From assembly GCA_032719365.1 (NCBI GenBank), contig CM064875.1, forward strand, positions 38,276,693-38,340,692: DNA of 64,000 nucleotides. Direction: 5' to 3'. Of the stretch, positions 21,573 through 33,583 are shown piece after piece (the first letter of the stretch is position 1; the number at the start of each line of letters is the position of its first letter). The notes below the pieces were generated by a model. The model had not been told where the DNA came from. It saw only the letters and a program-made list of their open reading frames with translations, and did not search any database. The DNA comes from Prinsepia uniflora. Taxonomy: Eukaryota > Streptophyta > Magnoliopsida > Rosales > Rosaceae. The translations under genes were made by a program, and so were the position numbers.

Positions 21573-23869
21573 ATAGTGAATAATAAATATTAGGTACATA
21601 ATTGGAAAATGTGCACTCTTTTTGTATGGGTAGTTGAGGTGGTTTTGATGAATTGTTTCGATGGGGGATAAATGCACTTTTGTTTTGGTATGGCCACGTG
21701 GCATGTAGTTGGATGGTGGACATGTATCTATGTGTCATCTCATGTTTGATCCATTGCCAAGGTTGTTAGGCTGTGTGGGCTTGGCCCAAGTTGTCTTTCC
21801 AATTGTGTGGTTATTTTGGGCCTTTGTCTCTTCTTTGATGTTTGGGCTTTAGGTATATGGTCAAGTGAGTCTAGTCCAATATTTTGTCAACGATTATTAT
21901 TGCGGTGGATTTTGTGGATAAATGTAAATTTTTCATGTTGGTCTCTTCGAAGGATTCGTGAAGAAGTTGCTTCGTTTCCATAAAATTTTGAGTTAACATT
22001 TTCATTTTCAATTTATATAAGAATATAAGTTATTTAAGGGTTGGGTTAATTGAATGAGTTCAATCTACTGATTTTTGTTCATTTCCTTAGCCTTTTTCCT
22101 CTTCATTTCGTACATTCTTTGGAAGATCTTTCTGTAGGAATATCCATCCTGGGTTAGTTCTGATATATGTTTTGCGTGCTAATTTAACCATGCTTCCATG
22201 TGTATATGCATGAATGTTTATTTGCGTTTTTCTGTGGGCGTGTTCTTGATCTTTACTTATTCCTTTATCTGTATGAATCCCATTTGTGATTACATGTTTC
22301 TTCCATACAGTTGTGCCTTCTGATATGATACATGAGACTAACTAGTCTGCATTCCCCACAAACATAATGTCTGAAAGAACAAAGTAATCACGGGTATAGC
22401 TGATGGCGTGATTACTTACATTTCATTCTCGGGTCTTTTATATGCTTGATCAATTTTACTTATTTATTCACTTTTTACATATTAAGTTGGAATGTACTTT
22501 GTAAACTTTCTTCTTCTGGTTTATTTGATACTTGTAAGTTTCCTTTGTGTAATTTCTAGCAAAGTCTCAATCTCTACCCCCACTAGAGACGTTTTCTTGT
22601 TTGCTGCTCTTTATACCGTATTGAATAATTCCATGCCGCAATCTATCACTGGAGAAATTTTTGTTTGCTGTTCTTATATGTATTGAATAACTGCAGCCTT
22701 TTTCTATCGATGGAAAAAGAAAACACAGAAAATAGTTCTTGGTTAGATGGTATTCAATGCTTATAGTTGATTGTATATCACCTTTTTTCACAAGAATTTG
22801 TAGGCCATCCCTTCTTTCACTTTCCTGATGTTTTTCGTCTAACTGAATTGCTGGGCATATTATTAAACTCGATTATTGTGAGGTCCTAAGTTGAGTTCTT
22901 ATAATACTATATTGGTTATTGCGGCAGTTAGTGTTTTATTTCTTATGGTAGAAAAGATTGACTCTCATATTCGTAAGGTGAGCAATTTCATTGGCATATT
23001 TTTTTGGTTTCCAACTTCAAATATGTTGCTCTAGCTTTATATAATGTCGTTGCACCGACTTAACATCTGCTAGTTTATATGTGATCTTCTATATAAGATT
23101 GTTGCTTCCATGTTTGTAGTAATGCCAGAGTTGAATAAGCTTTGTGTTGTGCATACAATACAAAAGAAACAAGAGTGCCCAACCTAATTTTGTTGGTGAA
23201 CTTTAATTACTGGACTGCAATTGATGTATTGGCATATATCCATCTCCTGCAGAGGAACACTAAGGGTGGCGACATGGAGGATAAGAAGATGGAAGTATGG
23301 CAAATAACTCCACCCATGATGCTAAGTCCTCCAGTGAAGAACCTACTCATTTGTCAATGAATCTCATGTTCGATTACCTATATCTCTTATATGATTGTGT
23401 TGCATGTTTTTCCTCTTTATTTTCAATCAAGCGTGTACGTTTTTAGGAAAAATTTGTTTCCTTATACAGCCTTACTATTTTAATAAAGATTTATTTTGCC
23501 TCATATGGTTTTTGTTTAATTGAAAACCTACTATTTCTTTGTACATTGTTAGTTATTTAGAATTTTATGTGTTTGATATGTGGTTTCAAGATTGAATTGA
23601 GGAGTGTACAATATTGATACCTCATTTTTTTTGTGAACTTAATGATTTATGTATGAGTAGTTTTGTTTCTCAAGGATGATTGAAGTATAATTTTGGTAAG
23701 TGTTATATACTGCTATTAAAACAGAAAAATATTAGAGACTGATGTTAAATATATTGTTTCTATATGTATACTTTAGAATCAGATTTAATCAATTTTATGA
23801 TGTTGTTCAAATTGTTATGCATCAATAAAATTATAAAAATCGTTGCTTGAAGTATCTTTAGGCATTAGT
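21573..23869. other. no gene recognised; possibly interior of CACTA-3
   Basis: About 2.3 kb of T-rich sequence resembles plant introns or untranslated DNA. The only open stretches are 60-75 codons and show no family signature. Because the right end of CACTA-3 follows, part of this may be its interior or a captured intron-rich gene fragment. I cannot tell which. Confidence 0.4.
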
Positions 23870-24013
23870 TTTTTTTTTATAAATACCGCTGCGTAAAGTA
23901 ACTTTAGGCATCCATTATAGTTAATACCCTTGCGTACATTAGCTTTAGGCATCAGTATTTACTACTTACCATTGTGTAAAGAAGCTTTAGGCATCAGTTT
24001 ATACTATACTATG

Positions 24014-24329
24014 TGTTTATGCACAAAATGTACCAACGAGACTGTAAAAGTACGCACGCACATTAGGACACAACGTACGTGGTTCACCTAAATCGGGCTA
24101 AGTCAACGGTTATGAGCCTTTGGAAAGTAGTAGTGTTTGTAAAGAGGATGAGCAGGGTCAGTCCCCATAAATGAGGGAAGATGCTCCATATTTATAGGAG
24201 TTATCTAGAGTTAGGTCATAGTTGTGGTCTTTAGGCATGAGCCTTGTTAACGGTCCCTGAAGATGAGCTTGTTGTGTTCTCCTGAGTCTTTTGTATGAGC
24301 TTATTGCTTGGTCAGATGCAGCATCGACA
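24014..24329 (-). repeat. 3' LTR of element X
   Basis: On the minus strand it runs from TGTCGATGCTGC to TGCATAAACA. It has a TATAAATATGG box near 24,195 and the block CACTACTACTTTCC shared with the right LTR. It has about 50 bp near its 5' end that are missing from the right copy. Confidence 0.75.
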
Positions 24330-24689
24330 AGTCCCCAAGTTCTTGAATGAGGTAGACTACCTCGGTTGAGAATTTTTAAGTAAAGTGCATTGACCGAACA
24401 ACTACCCGCTTTTGTACTGCTCTGCTCGGCGCATTATAATCAGTCCCCCAAGTTCACGGTTGAGGTAGGATGCGAAGGAGAAGACGCCTTGTAGTTTGTT
24501 GTATGTCTGAGTGGATTGATATGGTAGCAATTGTGCTCTGGTAGTCCCTCAATGAGTATGACTCCGTGTATAACCTTGAATACTTGCAAGTGATTCTCTA
24601 CTGTATCTGTGTGCCAGTCGGCATGTACCTTGTAAAGTGGGCTCGGTAGTTGATTGGCTCGGTAATTGACTGAGCATTGACCGAGTGTT

Positions 24690-25260
24690 AAGTATAGGCC
24701 AAGTGGGCATGTACTCCGACTCTAATGTTCGAGTTGAGCCTAAGTGTTGAGTAGCTCGATAATGTGTTGAGCGAGTGTTTACTCAGTAAGGTGTCGAGTA
24801 GCTCGGTAATGTGTCGAGTAGCTCGGTAATGTGTCGAGCGTTGAATGTAAGTTGGGTGCGCCTGTACTTTGACTCTATTGTTCGAGTCATGTGTATACTC
24901 GGTAATTTCTTGAGCAGCTCGGTAATGTGTCGAACGTTAAGTGTAGGTTGGGTGTGTCTGTACTCCGACTCTAATGTTCGAGTCGTGTGTATACTCAGTA
25001 ATGTGTTGAGCAGCTCAGTATGTATTGAGCTTAAGTGTGCGCGGTAATGAGCAGCACGGTATGTTTTGAGCGCTCGGTATGTGTCGAGTGTATGTATGAG
25101 TTAATGTATGAGTGCATGTATGTCAGTATGTATGAGTTCTTGTATGCTCGACATGTATGAGTGCATGTAAGTCAGCATCAGTTCTTGTATGCTCGACATG
25201 TATGAGTGCATGTATGTTAGCATGTATGAGTGCATGCCTGGGTGTCATGTATGTGTGATG
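24690..25260 (-). repeat. degenerate tandem repeats of element X, related to the Tat 115-bp array
   Basis: Units with CCGACTCTAATGTTCGAGT recur near 24,717, 24,878 and 24,965. This is the reverse complement of the ACTCGAACATTAGAGTC motif in the 115-bp array of the intact Tat element. The segment is in the same relative position, close to the 3' LTR. From 25,090 the repeats turn into ATGTATGAGTGC-type units. Confidence 0.65.
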
Positions 25261-25648
25261 TGTATTAAGGGTGGCAAATTTTGATACGACTCAATACACA
25301 ACTCGAAATCCGCACGAAATTTATCCGGGTCAACCCGCACGATTAAAATTACGGGTCATTTTCGAGTCAACCAGTTATGACCCGTTTAATGAACGGGTGG
25401 GTTTCGGGTCAACCTGTTAATCCGTATAATGACTTGTTAACCCATTTAATAAATGAGTAGATTTCTAGTTAACAGATTAACCCGTATATTAGCTTATATA
25501 TTGACCTATTTAATAAACGTGACATTACTAACTCATATATTTACCCATTTACCTACCTAAATACCTATTAAATCTTATAATTTAAATAGGTTAAACATGT
25601 TAAACAGGTTAAACGGGTCATAGGTTAATTGAGTTTTAAGTACGACTT

Positions 25649-26134
25649 TGTTGACACCATATCTGACCAGACCCACTAGGCCGTATACTTAAAGCCCTGA
25701 CGACGCTCAAGGCCCAGGAACACCATACTTGCGACAGCCCTAACACCGGGCCCAATGCGGGATGCCACGTGGAAGCATATCCACTCTCGATTTACATAAC
25801 ACGTGTCCGCACGTAAATCGAGAAGCATTCGTCCCACATCGAAACTTTGGGAATTGAACATCCCACCTACCTATACATAAATGGTACATATTTCCCAATA
25901 AAGGTAACTAAGTTTTACTATTACAATTACTCTACCGAACTTACCATTTACTGTTTCCTCTTACGAACAAAGTAACTGACTTGATCGTCGGAGCGCCTTA
26001 GGCCGGCACCACACCGGTGCCCGTACTAACGGAGACCCGCGATCCACTTAAGTTGACAAGTCACAAGAGGGACACGCGTCATTTGGTGATTGGGCAACGA
26101 GTACTCGACAGTTGGAACATTTAACGCTTCAACA
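25649..26134 (+). repeat. 5' LTR (486 bp) of the Tat element
   Basis: It runs from TGTTGACACCATATCTG to GCTTCAACA. A TATA-like CTATACATAAATGG lies at 25,871 and an AATAAA signal at 25,897. The TSD GACTT is at 25,644-25,648. Confidence 0.95.
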
Positions 26135-26137
26135 GTT

Positions 26138-26155
26138 TGGCGCCGTCTGTGGGAA
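26138..26155 (+). other. primer-binding site of the Tat element
   Basis: TGGCGCCGTCTGTGGGAA begins three bases after the LTR. TGGCGCCGT-type sites are common in Tat and Athila elements and are usually attributed to a tRNA other than initiator Met. The exact tRNA was not checked. Confidence 0.8.
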
Positions 26156-26240
26156 ACTGACTAAGGTTGCCCACGCTCAACCAGACCGAGTTACGACTCA
26201 TCCACCAGTTACACCGAAAAACAGTTCTTCGTCACCGAAC

Positions 26241-28409
26241 ATGCAGGGCGAACACGACCTCGGTGAAATCACACCCGGGCAAGGCCCCAGAACGAGGGGA
26301 GAACACTCTCCCAACTTCTTGCAGATAATCGAGAAACTCCAGAGCGACATGGCCGAGGTAAAAGCTAAGGGCACCCAGGCCGAGTCAAGGTGCCAAGTGC
26401 TCGACGATCGTTACACTGAGGTGGCCGAACAGCTACGGGTCGCACAGGCAGAGCTCGCTGCCCACCGAGCCCGTGTCGGTGGCGCTGAGGCCGACAAGGT
26501 AGTGGCCGAATGCGCGGAGCGTACCGAGAAGAATCGCCGACTAGCGAAAAAAGGAAAGGAACATGTGGTCGCCGAGCCGCGGAAGGGAAGGCATGGGGAC
26601 ACCGAGCCGAGCAAGAAATCGGCTCGGATGTTGATCATCTCCGGCAATCAACCCGACGACACCACGATCTACCGGGACGCCCGAGACGCCCTCAGCGAGG
26701 GAGGGCGGAACCGGTCGGTCAACGAACAACCTTCACGCCGACATGACCCTCGGTCGGAGGTAGGAAGAGGAGACCACCACCGAGGAAACATAACCGCTCG
26801 GTGGTCCCGCCCAAATGTCAGCCACGGGACCTTCTCGACGGGGGACCCTGTCCCCGTCACCGACTCGTCCATAGAGGCCGAGAGCACGGCCAAGTCCGCT
26901 CGGCATCCTGGCACCAGGACCAACCGCTCGGATAGGGGGAGGCAAACATCGAGGTCCCCTCGCAGCGACACCGAGCGGTCAGCCCACCTCGGCCTCCCGC
27001 TCCCTCCTCGCCCTGAACCAACCCGCCGAAGGAGCACCGAGCGGTCAGGGCAGGCTGGGCGGCAGGATGACAAGCCTCAGGAACGATCCAGCCTGCGGGA
27101 CACCGAGCGGTCTAGGCCGGTCGGTCAAAATGCAAGTATATGCTGAAGCATACCCAAACAGGGGTACACCGAGCGGTCACGGCGGGTCGGTCACAGAAGG
27201 AGTGAGTCACAAAGCCCGCCAGGCGGAGGTGGCACCGACCTGCCTTATAGGGTCGACCGCGACCAAGCATCCAGGGATAAACACCAATCCAAGACCGACT
27301 CGCTCGTCCAGCACCTCATGGACCGAGTCTGAACGCTTGAGGCCGGGACGGCCCGGGAAGCGAGGCCAGCCTGGTCGAAAACCAGCCCGGGCCCCTTCAC
27401 AGAAAGAATCAACCAGTTCAGGATCAACCACGAGATTAAGCCCTTGAAAATCCCCCTTTACAACGGGAAGGACGACCCGTGGAATCATCTAAACAACTTC
27501 TACTCGGCCATCGCCCTCAAGAACCTCGCCGATGAGGAACAGTGCCTCATCTTCAGTTCCACGCTGACCGAGGCAGCGATCAATTGGTTCTACAAGTTGG
27601 AATCTAGGTCCATCGACTCTTTCGAGCAGCTCACCTCCACCTTCATGAACCAGTTCATGATACAAACCGACCGCCTGTCCTCGGTCGCGGACCTCTTCCA
27701 GCTCAAACAAGGGGAAAACGAGTCGCTGCAGCGATATGCAGCGAGATTCAGTCATGAATACTCTCGGTGCGCGGAAACGGACGATCGAGCAGCTTTTACG
27801 GCCTTCAAGGGCGGCCTCCGAGACTCCCCATTCAGGTACGCAACTCACACCCAAGGTTGGAAAACTTATAACGAAATAATGAAACAGGCGGCGGTCCACG
27901 CCAAGGCTGAGGCACTAAGCCAAAAGTCCAACGCTGCCAATGCCTACCAACCCCCGCGGGCCGACTCGGTGAAAACATACCCACCGAGCATCCCGGAACA
28001 GCAGGGCCCGGCACAGCGTCCGCAGGAGCAGGGGCAACAGAGCTATGGGGGAAAACGGAAAGACTACCCCCACAGCAACAATCTGTACAGCCCTGGGAAG
28101 AAGGGTAAGAACCCGAGCCACCAGGAAAGACAGCAGGAGGAGCGGTCAAACAACGGGGAAAAATGGGTCCCTCGCTCCAAGTACGAGACTTACACCATTC
28201 TTAATACCCCCTACGAGAATGTCCTCCTCAATGTGGAACACATGATCCCGAAGTCTACTTGGGCACCAGCGAAGGGCACGCTTGGCAAAGACACGGGAAT
28301 TGATTGCCAATACCACAAATACAATGGCCATAGCATTGACCAATGCGTTGCATTCCGGGATCTGGTGGAGGCTCTGGCCCGAGATAGGAAGATCAACCAC
28401 TTTCTTTAA
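26241..28409 (+). pseudogene. gag: Gag region of the Tat element, with premature stops
   Basis: One frame runs from the ATG at 26,241 through the Gag domain to 28,409 but contains TGA at 27,144 and 27,330, and TAA at 28,407 at the Gag/Pol border. The first ~300 codons are low-complexity, rich in R, E, S and T, with a short coiled coil (AEQLRVAQAELAAHRA) and repeats of the motif TERS. The retrotransposon-gag core (27,390-27,900) has PLYNGKDDPWNHL, ATxxW-like INWFYKL, and LFQLKQGENESLQRYAARF. A zinc-knuckle-like CQYHKYNGHSIDQC lies at 28,308. Both TGA codons could come from CGA by one C-to-T change. The border TAA may be original, because pol continues in the same frame. Confidence 0.88.
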
Positions 28410-31400
28410 CACGCTCCACCTCCACCTCCCAACCCACAGATCAACACGATCTCCGGAGGACCGTCAATCTCTTGCCCGCTCACTTCCAACCGGGCAAAGA
28501 AGAACTTTCTACGGGCCACCAAACAGAATCAGCAGCTCTTCAGCATAGAGGAGGGAAGAGCCAAGAAAACAAATCGGCTCGGTTGGGAGCCGATCACATT
28601 CTTCGAGGAGGAGGAGCGCGGGATCATCTACCCTCACGACGACCCCATTGTCGTTATGGCGGAGATATCTAACTTCGACGTACAACGGGTAATGGTCGAC
28701 ACTGGGAGCTCGGTGAACGTCCTTTTCATGCGAGCTTTCAAGCAGTTGGGCATCCCAGAAGCAAGTCTGGACCGCTCACCCACGCCGCTCTTTGGCTTCA
28801 CGGGGGACTCCATTGTCCCGCATGGAACGGTCACTCTCCCCCTCTCCCTCGGAACACACCCACGGAGGGCAACCGTACTGGCACCTTTCTTGGTGGTAGA
28901 CTGCCCCGCGGCCTACAACGCCATTCTCGGGCGGGGAATACTCAACCAGATGAGGGCAGTCGTCTCCACCCACCTACTACTAGTAAAGTTCCCAACCCCT
29001 ATGGGGATTGGTCAAGTCAAAGGAGACCAAATGGTTGCAAGGGCCTGCAATTCTGTCACCCTCATCCAACCTCCGAAAGAAACCATGGCAGTATCAGAGT
29101 CCGCGTTCGAGGCCGACCCCGTGAGCCCTCAGGACGTACAGAAAATCCGGGCCGAACCAATCGAAGATCCTCGGGACCATTCCGCAACACCCCATCCACA
29201 GCCCATTGAGGATGTCGAAGAGATAGTACTCTCCCACGACTTTGCGGACCGGAAGGTAAAGATTGGGACAACTCTTTCGCCCGACCTGCGCTCACAACTG
29301 ATCCGGTTTTTAAGGGACAACACTGAGGTCTTTGCCTGGTCGTACGCCAACATGCCCGACATCTCCACCGACGTGATCTGCCACCAGCTCAGTATCGATC
29401 CTACCTACAAACCTGTCGAACAGAAACGCCGCCTCTACGATGCTGAGAGAACCGAGGCTATGAAGGCAGAGATCATCAAGCTCAGCACCATCCACTTTGT
29501 CCGGAAGGCCGTCTATGCTGCCTGGGTTGCCAATGTTGTACTCGTCAAAAAACCCTCGGGGGCGTGGCGAATGTGCATTGATTTTACTGACCTTAACAAG
29601 GCCTGCCCCAAGGACAGTTTTCCTTTGCCCAAGATTGACCAACTAGTCGACGCCACGGCAGGACATGGGCTCCTGAGTTTTATGGATGCGTACTCGGGCT
29701 ACAACCAAATCTTTATGCATCCGGCAGATCAGATCCACATAACCTTCCGGACAGATCAGGGGTTATACTGTTACAATGTCATGCCTTTCGGACTCAAAAA
29801 CGCCGGGGCCACTTACCAGCGCCTAGTGAACTTCATGTTCGCCGACCAGATTGGGAAAACCATGGAGGTTTACGTCGACGACATGCTCGTCAAGAGTAAA
29901 TCGGCCGACCTCCACATCCCCAATCTCTCGCGAATGTTCGACGTCCTCAAACGGTATCGAATGAGGTTAAATCCGGCGAAGTGCGTGTTCGGAGTCAGCT
30001 CTGGGAAATTTCTGGGTTTCATGATTAGCCAGAGGGGCATCGAGGCCAACCCGGAAAAAAATCAAGGCCCTGGTCGATATGGAGCCCCCACGAACCCAGA
30101 AAGAAGTGCAAAGCTTAACGGTCCGAGTCGCAGCCCTTACACGCTTCATCTCCAAGGCCACGGACAGGTGCGTGCCTTTCTTCAAGGCCCTAAAGGGCAG
30201 GTCCAAACACATTACCTGGACCGAGGAATGCACCAAGGCCTTCACTGAACTTAAGGAATACATGGGAAAAGCGCCGCTGCTAGCAAGACCAGACACCGGG
30301 GAAACCCTTTACATGTATCTATCTGTCTCCGCTTCTGCCACAAGTTCAGTTTTGGTCAAGCGTAGGGACGGCGCCGAACATCCGGTGTATTACGTCAGCA
30401 AGGCTCTGCAGGACGCCGAGACAAGATACTCTGACTTAGAGAAGCTCGCTTTCGCCCTCATCATGTCCACCCGGAAGCTCAGGCCATACTTCCAGGCTCA
30501 TTCTATCATCGTCTTAACCGACAGACCACTCCGGCAAGTACTTCAGAAGCCCGAAACTTCGGGCCGCTTACTGAAATGGGCAATAGAACTCAGCGAGTTC
30601 GACATCACTTTCATTCCCCGCACTGCCGAGAAAGGACAGGCCATGGCAGACTTTATCTCTGAGTTCTCCTACGTCCCAGCAGCGGCCGCAGCCGAGGTCC
30701 CACCATCTTCCCCTCTGTCCATAACACATACTTTGGACGAAGAGAACCCCCGACTCGACCCCACTCGGCCAACCTGGCTCCTTTATGTCGACGGGTCGGC
30801 ATGCCACAACGGGTCCGGAGCCGGACTTGTCCTTACCACACCGGACAAGGTCCGGATGGAGTATGCCCTTCGTTTCCAGTTCAAGGCCTCCAACAATGCC
30901 GCCGAGTATGAGGCCCTCCTTGCAGGGCTCCACCTCGCTAAAACCATGGAGGCAGAACAGGTCAAGATCTTCAGCGATTCACAGCTCATCGTCAACCAAA
31001 TCAACAACGCCTATAAGGCGAAAGACTCTTCCATGGCAGCATACAGAGCACTGGCAAAGACCCTTCTATGTAGTTTCCGTAGCTACGCTATCACTCGGAT
31101 TCCACGCTCCGAAAACAGCCATGCTGACGCTCTGGCCCGGCTCGCATCCTCCCTCGATGAGAAGCAGAGTCGAAGTGTGCTGATCGAAATTCTGGATCAA
31201 CCCAGTACACAATGCTCGACGGTCTACGCCATCAACACTAATGGCACGTGGATGGCCCCACTGATTAGATTCCTCGTAGACGGAACTCTTCCTTCTGACA
31301 AAATCGAGGCCAAAAAGGTCCGGAGACGGGCATCCCGCTATACACTCATCAACGATCAACTCTACAAACGGGGCTTCACTTTGCCCCTCCTGAAGTGTCT

Positions 31401-32483
31401 CGTCCCGGAGGCAGGCAGAGCCATTCTCGAGGAAATCCTCGCCGGTATTTGCGGAAATCATTCTGGACCACGGTCATTGGCCCACAAGGCTTTCCGGCAA
31501 GGTTTCTATTGGCCAACCATGCACGGAGACGCGGCCGAGCTGACCAAGCGGTGCGATAAGTGTCAACGGTTCGCCCCACTCTTCCACCTACCTCCAGAAA
31601 ACCTCACACCAATGGTCAGCCCCTGGCCCTTCTCGCAGTGGGGACTTGATTTGATTGGGAAAATGCCGGCAGGAAAGGGCAAGACAGAGTATGCGGTGGT
31701 AGCGGTGGATTACTTCACAAAGTGGGTTGAGGCGAAAGCTTTGGCTTCTATCACCACGGCCCAGATCGAAACGTTCGTCTTCCAGAACATTATCTGCCGT
31801 TTCAGTCTCCCCCACACAATCGTCACGGACAATGGGAAGCAATTCGACAATGCACGCTTCCGTGCTTTTGTGACAGACACAACATCCGCCTTTGCTTCGC
31901 CTCACCAGCTCATCCTCAGTCCAACGGCCAAGTTGAGGCCATAAACAAGATCATCAAGCATACACTGAAAACGCAGCTGGACGAAGCCAAGGGCAAGTGG
32001 TCTGAGATTCTCCCCAACGCACTCTGGTCATATCGGACATCCTACCGCACATCTACGAATGAAACCCCTTTCTCGCTAACTTTCGGAACGGAAGCAGTCA
32101 TTCCCGCTGAACTAAGCGAAACTTCTTACCGAGTGTCGTCCTATGAGCCTGAACAAAACAACCGTCAGATCGCACTCAGTCTAGACCTCATCGAGGAGCA
32201 CAGGGAGCAGGCTAACCTCAGAAACATCGCCTGCAAGCAGCGGCTTTGCAACTACCATAACGCCAGAGTCAAACATCGGGGTTTTCAGGAAGGCGACTGG
32301 GTCCTCCGAAAAGTCAGCCTTGCCACCAAGGATAGCTCAGCAGGGACTCTCGGCCCCAATTGGGAGGGTCCATATCGGGTTACCAGAATATGCCGGCCCG
32401 GAACTTACGAACTGGAAGACCCAGATGGGCGAAGACTGGGCCACCCATGGAATGCCGATCATTTGAAGAAATACTACATTTAA
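28410..32483 (+). pseudogene. pol: Pol region: PR-RT-RNaseH-aRNaseH-INT, two frame changes
   Basis: The Pol frame follows Gag directly, starting with INTISGG. Protease has VDTGSSVNVLF (catalytic D near 28,698). Reverse transcriptase has FMDAYSGYNQI and YVDD at 29,871-29,882. A run of seven A at 30,055-30,061 shifts the frame. RNase H follows (HPVYYVSKAL, LTDRPLRQVL). The second RNase H has LLYVDGSACHNGSGAG, SDSQLIVNQI and SHADALARL. Integrase has an H-H-C-C finger (NHSGPRSLAHK to CDKCQRF, about 31,460-31,570), then GLDLIG and TDNGKQF. A second frame change lies in the T run at 31,866-31,869, before the catalytic-Glu segment NGQVEA. The C-terminal part (32,133-32,483) ends PWNADHLKKYYI. There is no chromodomain. 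The frame changes make the copy defective. Confidence 0.92.
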
Positions 32484-32585
32484 GGCTGTATTTTTTCCTT
32501 CTTATGACTTGCTGTACTTTACCCGTTTTTGCACCGGTTATTTATAAACTCTTCCATTTATCTAGCCTTTGTAACATAACATTTC

Positions 32586-33390
32586 GACTCAAACATACGA
32601 GTCGGGGTTCGGTCTTACTCGGCCTACACCCCAACACTTGCTATTTTGACTCAAACATTAGAGTCGGTGTACAGCCCTACTCGGCTTGCACTACCACTAC
32701 GACTCAAACATACGAGTCGGGGTTCGGTCTTACTCGGCCTACACCCCAACACTTGCTATTTTGACTCGAACATTAGAGTCGGTGTACAGCCCTACTCGGC
32801 TTGCACCACCACTACGACTCAAACATACGAGTCGGGGTTCGGTCTTACTCGGCCTACACCCCAACACTTGCTATTTTGACTCGAACATTAGAGTCGGTGT
32901 ACAGCCCTACTCGGCTTGCACTACCACTACGACTCAAACATATGAGTCGGGGTTCGGCCTTACTCGGCCTACACCCCAACACTTGCTATTTTGACTCGAA
33001 CATTAGAGTCGGTGTACAGCCCCACTCGGCTTGCACCGCCACTACGACTCAAACATACGAGTCGGGGTTCGGTCTTACTCGGCCTACACCCCAACACTTG
33101 CTATTTTGACTCAAACATTAGAGTCGGTGTACAGCCCTACTCGGCTTGCACTACCACTACGACTCAAACATACGAGTCGGGGTTCGGTCTTACTCGGCCT
33201 ACAACCCAACACTTGCTATTTTGACTCGAACATTAGAGTCGGTGTACAGCCCTACTCGGCTTGCACCACCACTACGACTCAAACATACGAGTCGGGGTTC
33301 GGTCTTACTCGGCCTACACCTCAACACTTGCTATTTTGACTCGACCATTAGAGTCGGTATACAGCCTCACTCGGCCTACACCAACACTCA
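32586..33390 (+). repeat. 115-bp tandem array, seven units, in the Tat 3' region
   Basis: Units start with GACTCAAACATACGAGTC at 32,586, 32,701, 32,816, 32,931, 33,046, 33,161 and 33,276. Each unit has two related halves, each beginning with a short inverted repeat GACTC-N8-GAGTC followed by a TACTCGGCCTACAC or TACTCGGCTTGCAC block. Units are nearly identical. Tandem arrays in this position are known in Tat/Ogre elements and can seed satellites. The open frames across the array are a by-product of the repeat, whose period is not a multiple of three. Confidence 0.95.
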
Positions 33391-33583
33391 GACAAACAGA
33401 AATCGAAGGATCACTCGGTCTACAATTTTTGATCCAGGAGAGTCTATTTTCATTCAAAATGTGCAGACCTATTATGCTCGGCCTGCAAGAGCTTTACAAA
33501 ATTCGACCTCTCGGTCGTCCCCACTATTCTTAACAAAAAAAAAAACACAAACAAAAACAAAGAGGGGGAGAAACACAAGCATC

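Noticed and set aside
26411..27073. Minus-strand open frames of 60-134 codons opposite Gag
   Set aside because: They mirror the GC-rich Gag frame and show no domain of their own.
32586..33390. CRISPR-like repeat-spacer pattern
   Set aside because: The sequence is eukaryotic and the whole 115-bp unit is conserved, so there are no variable spacers.
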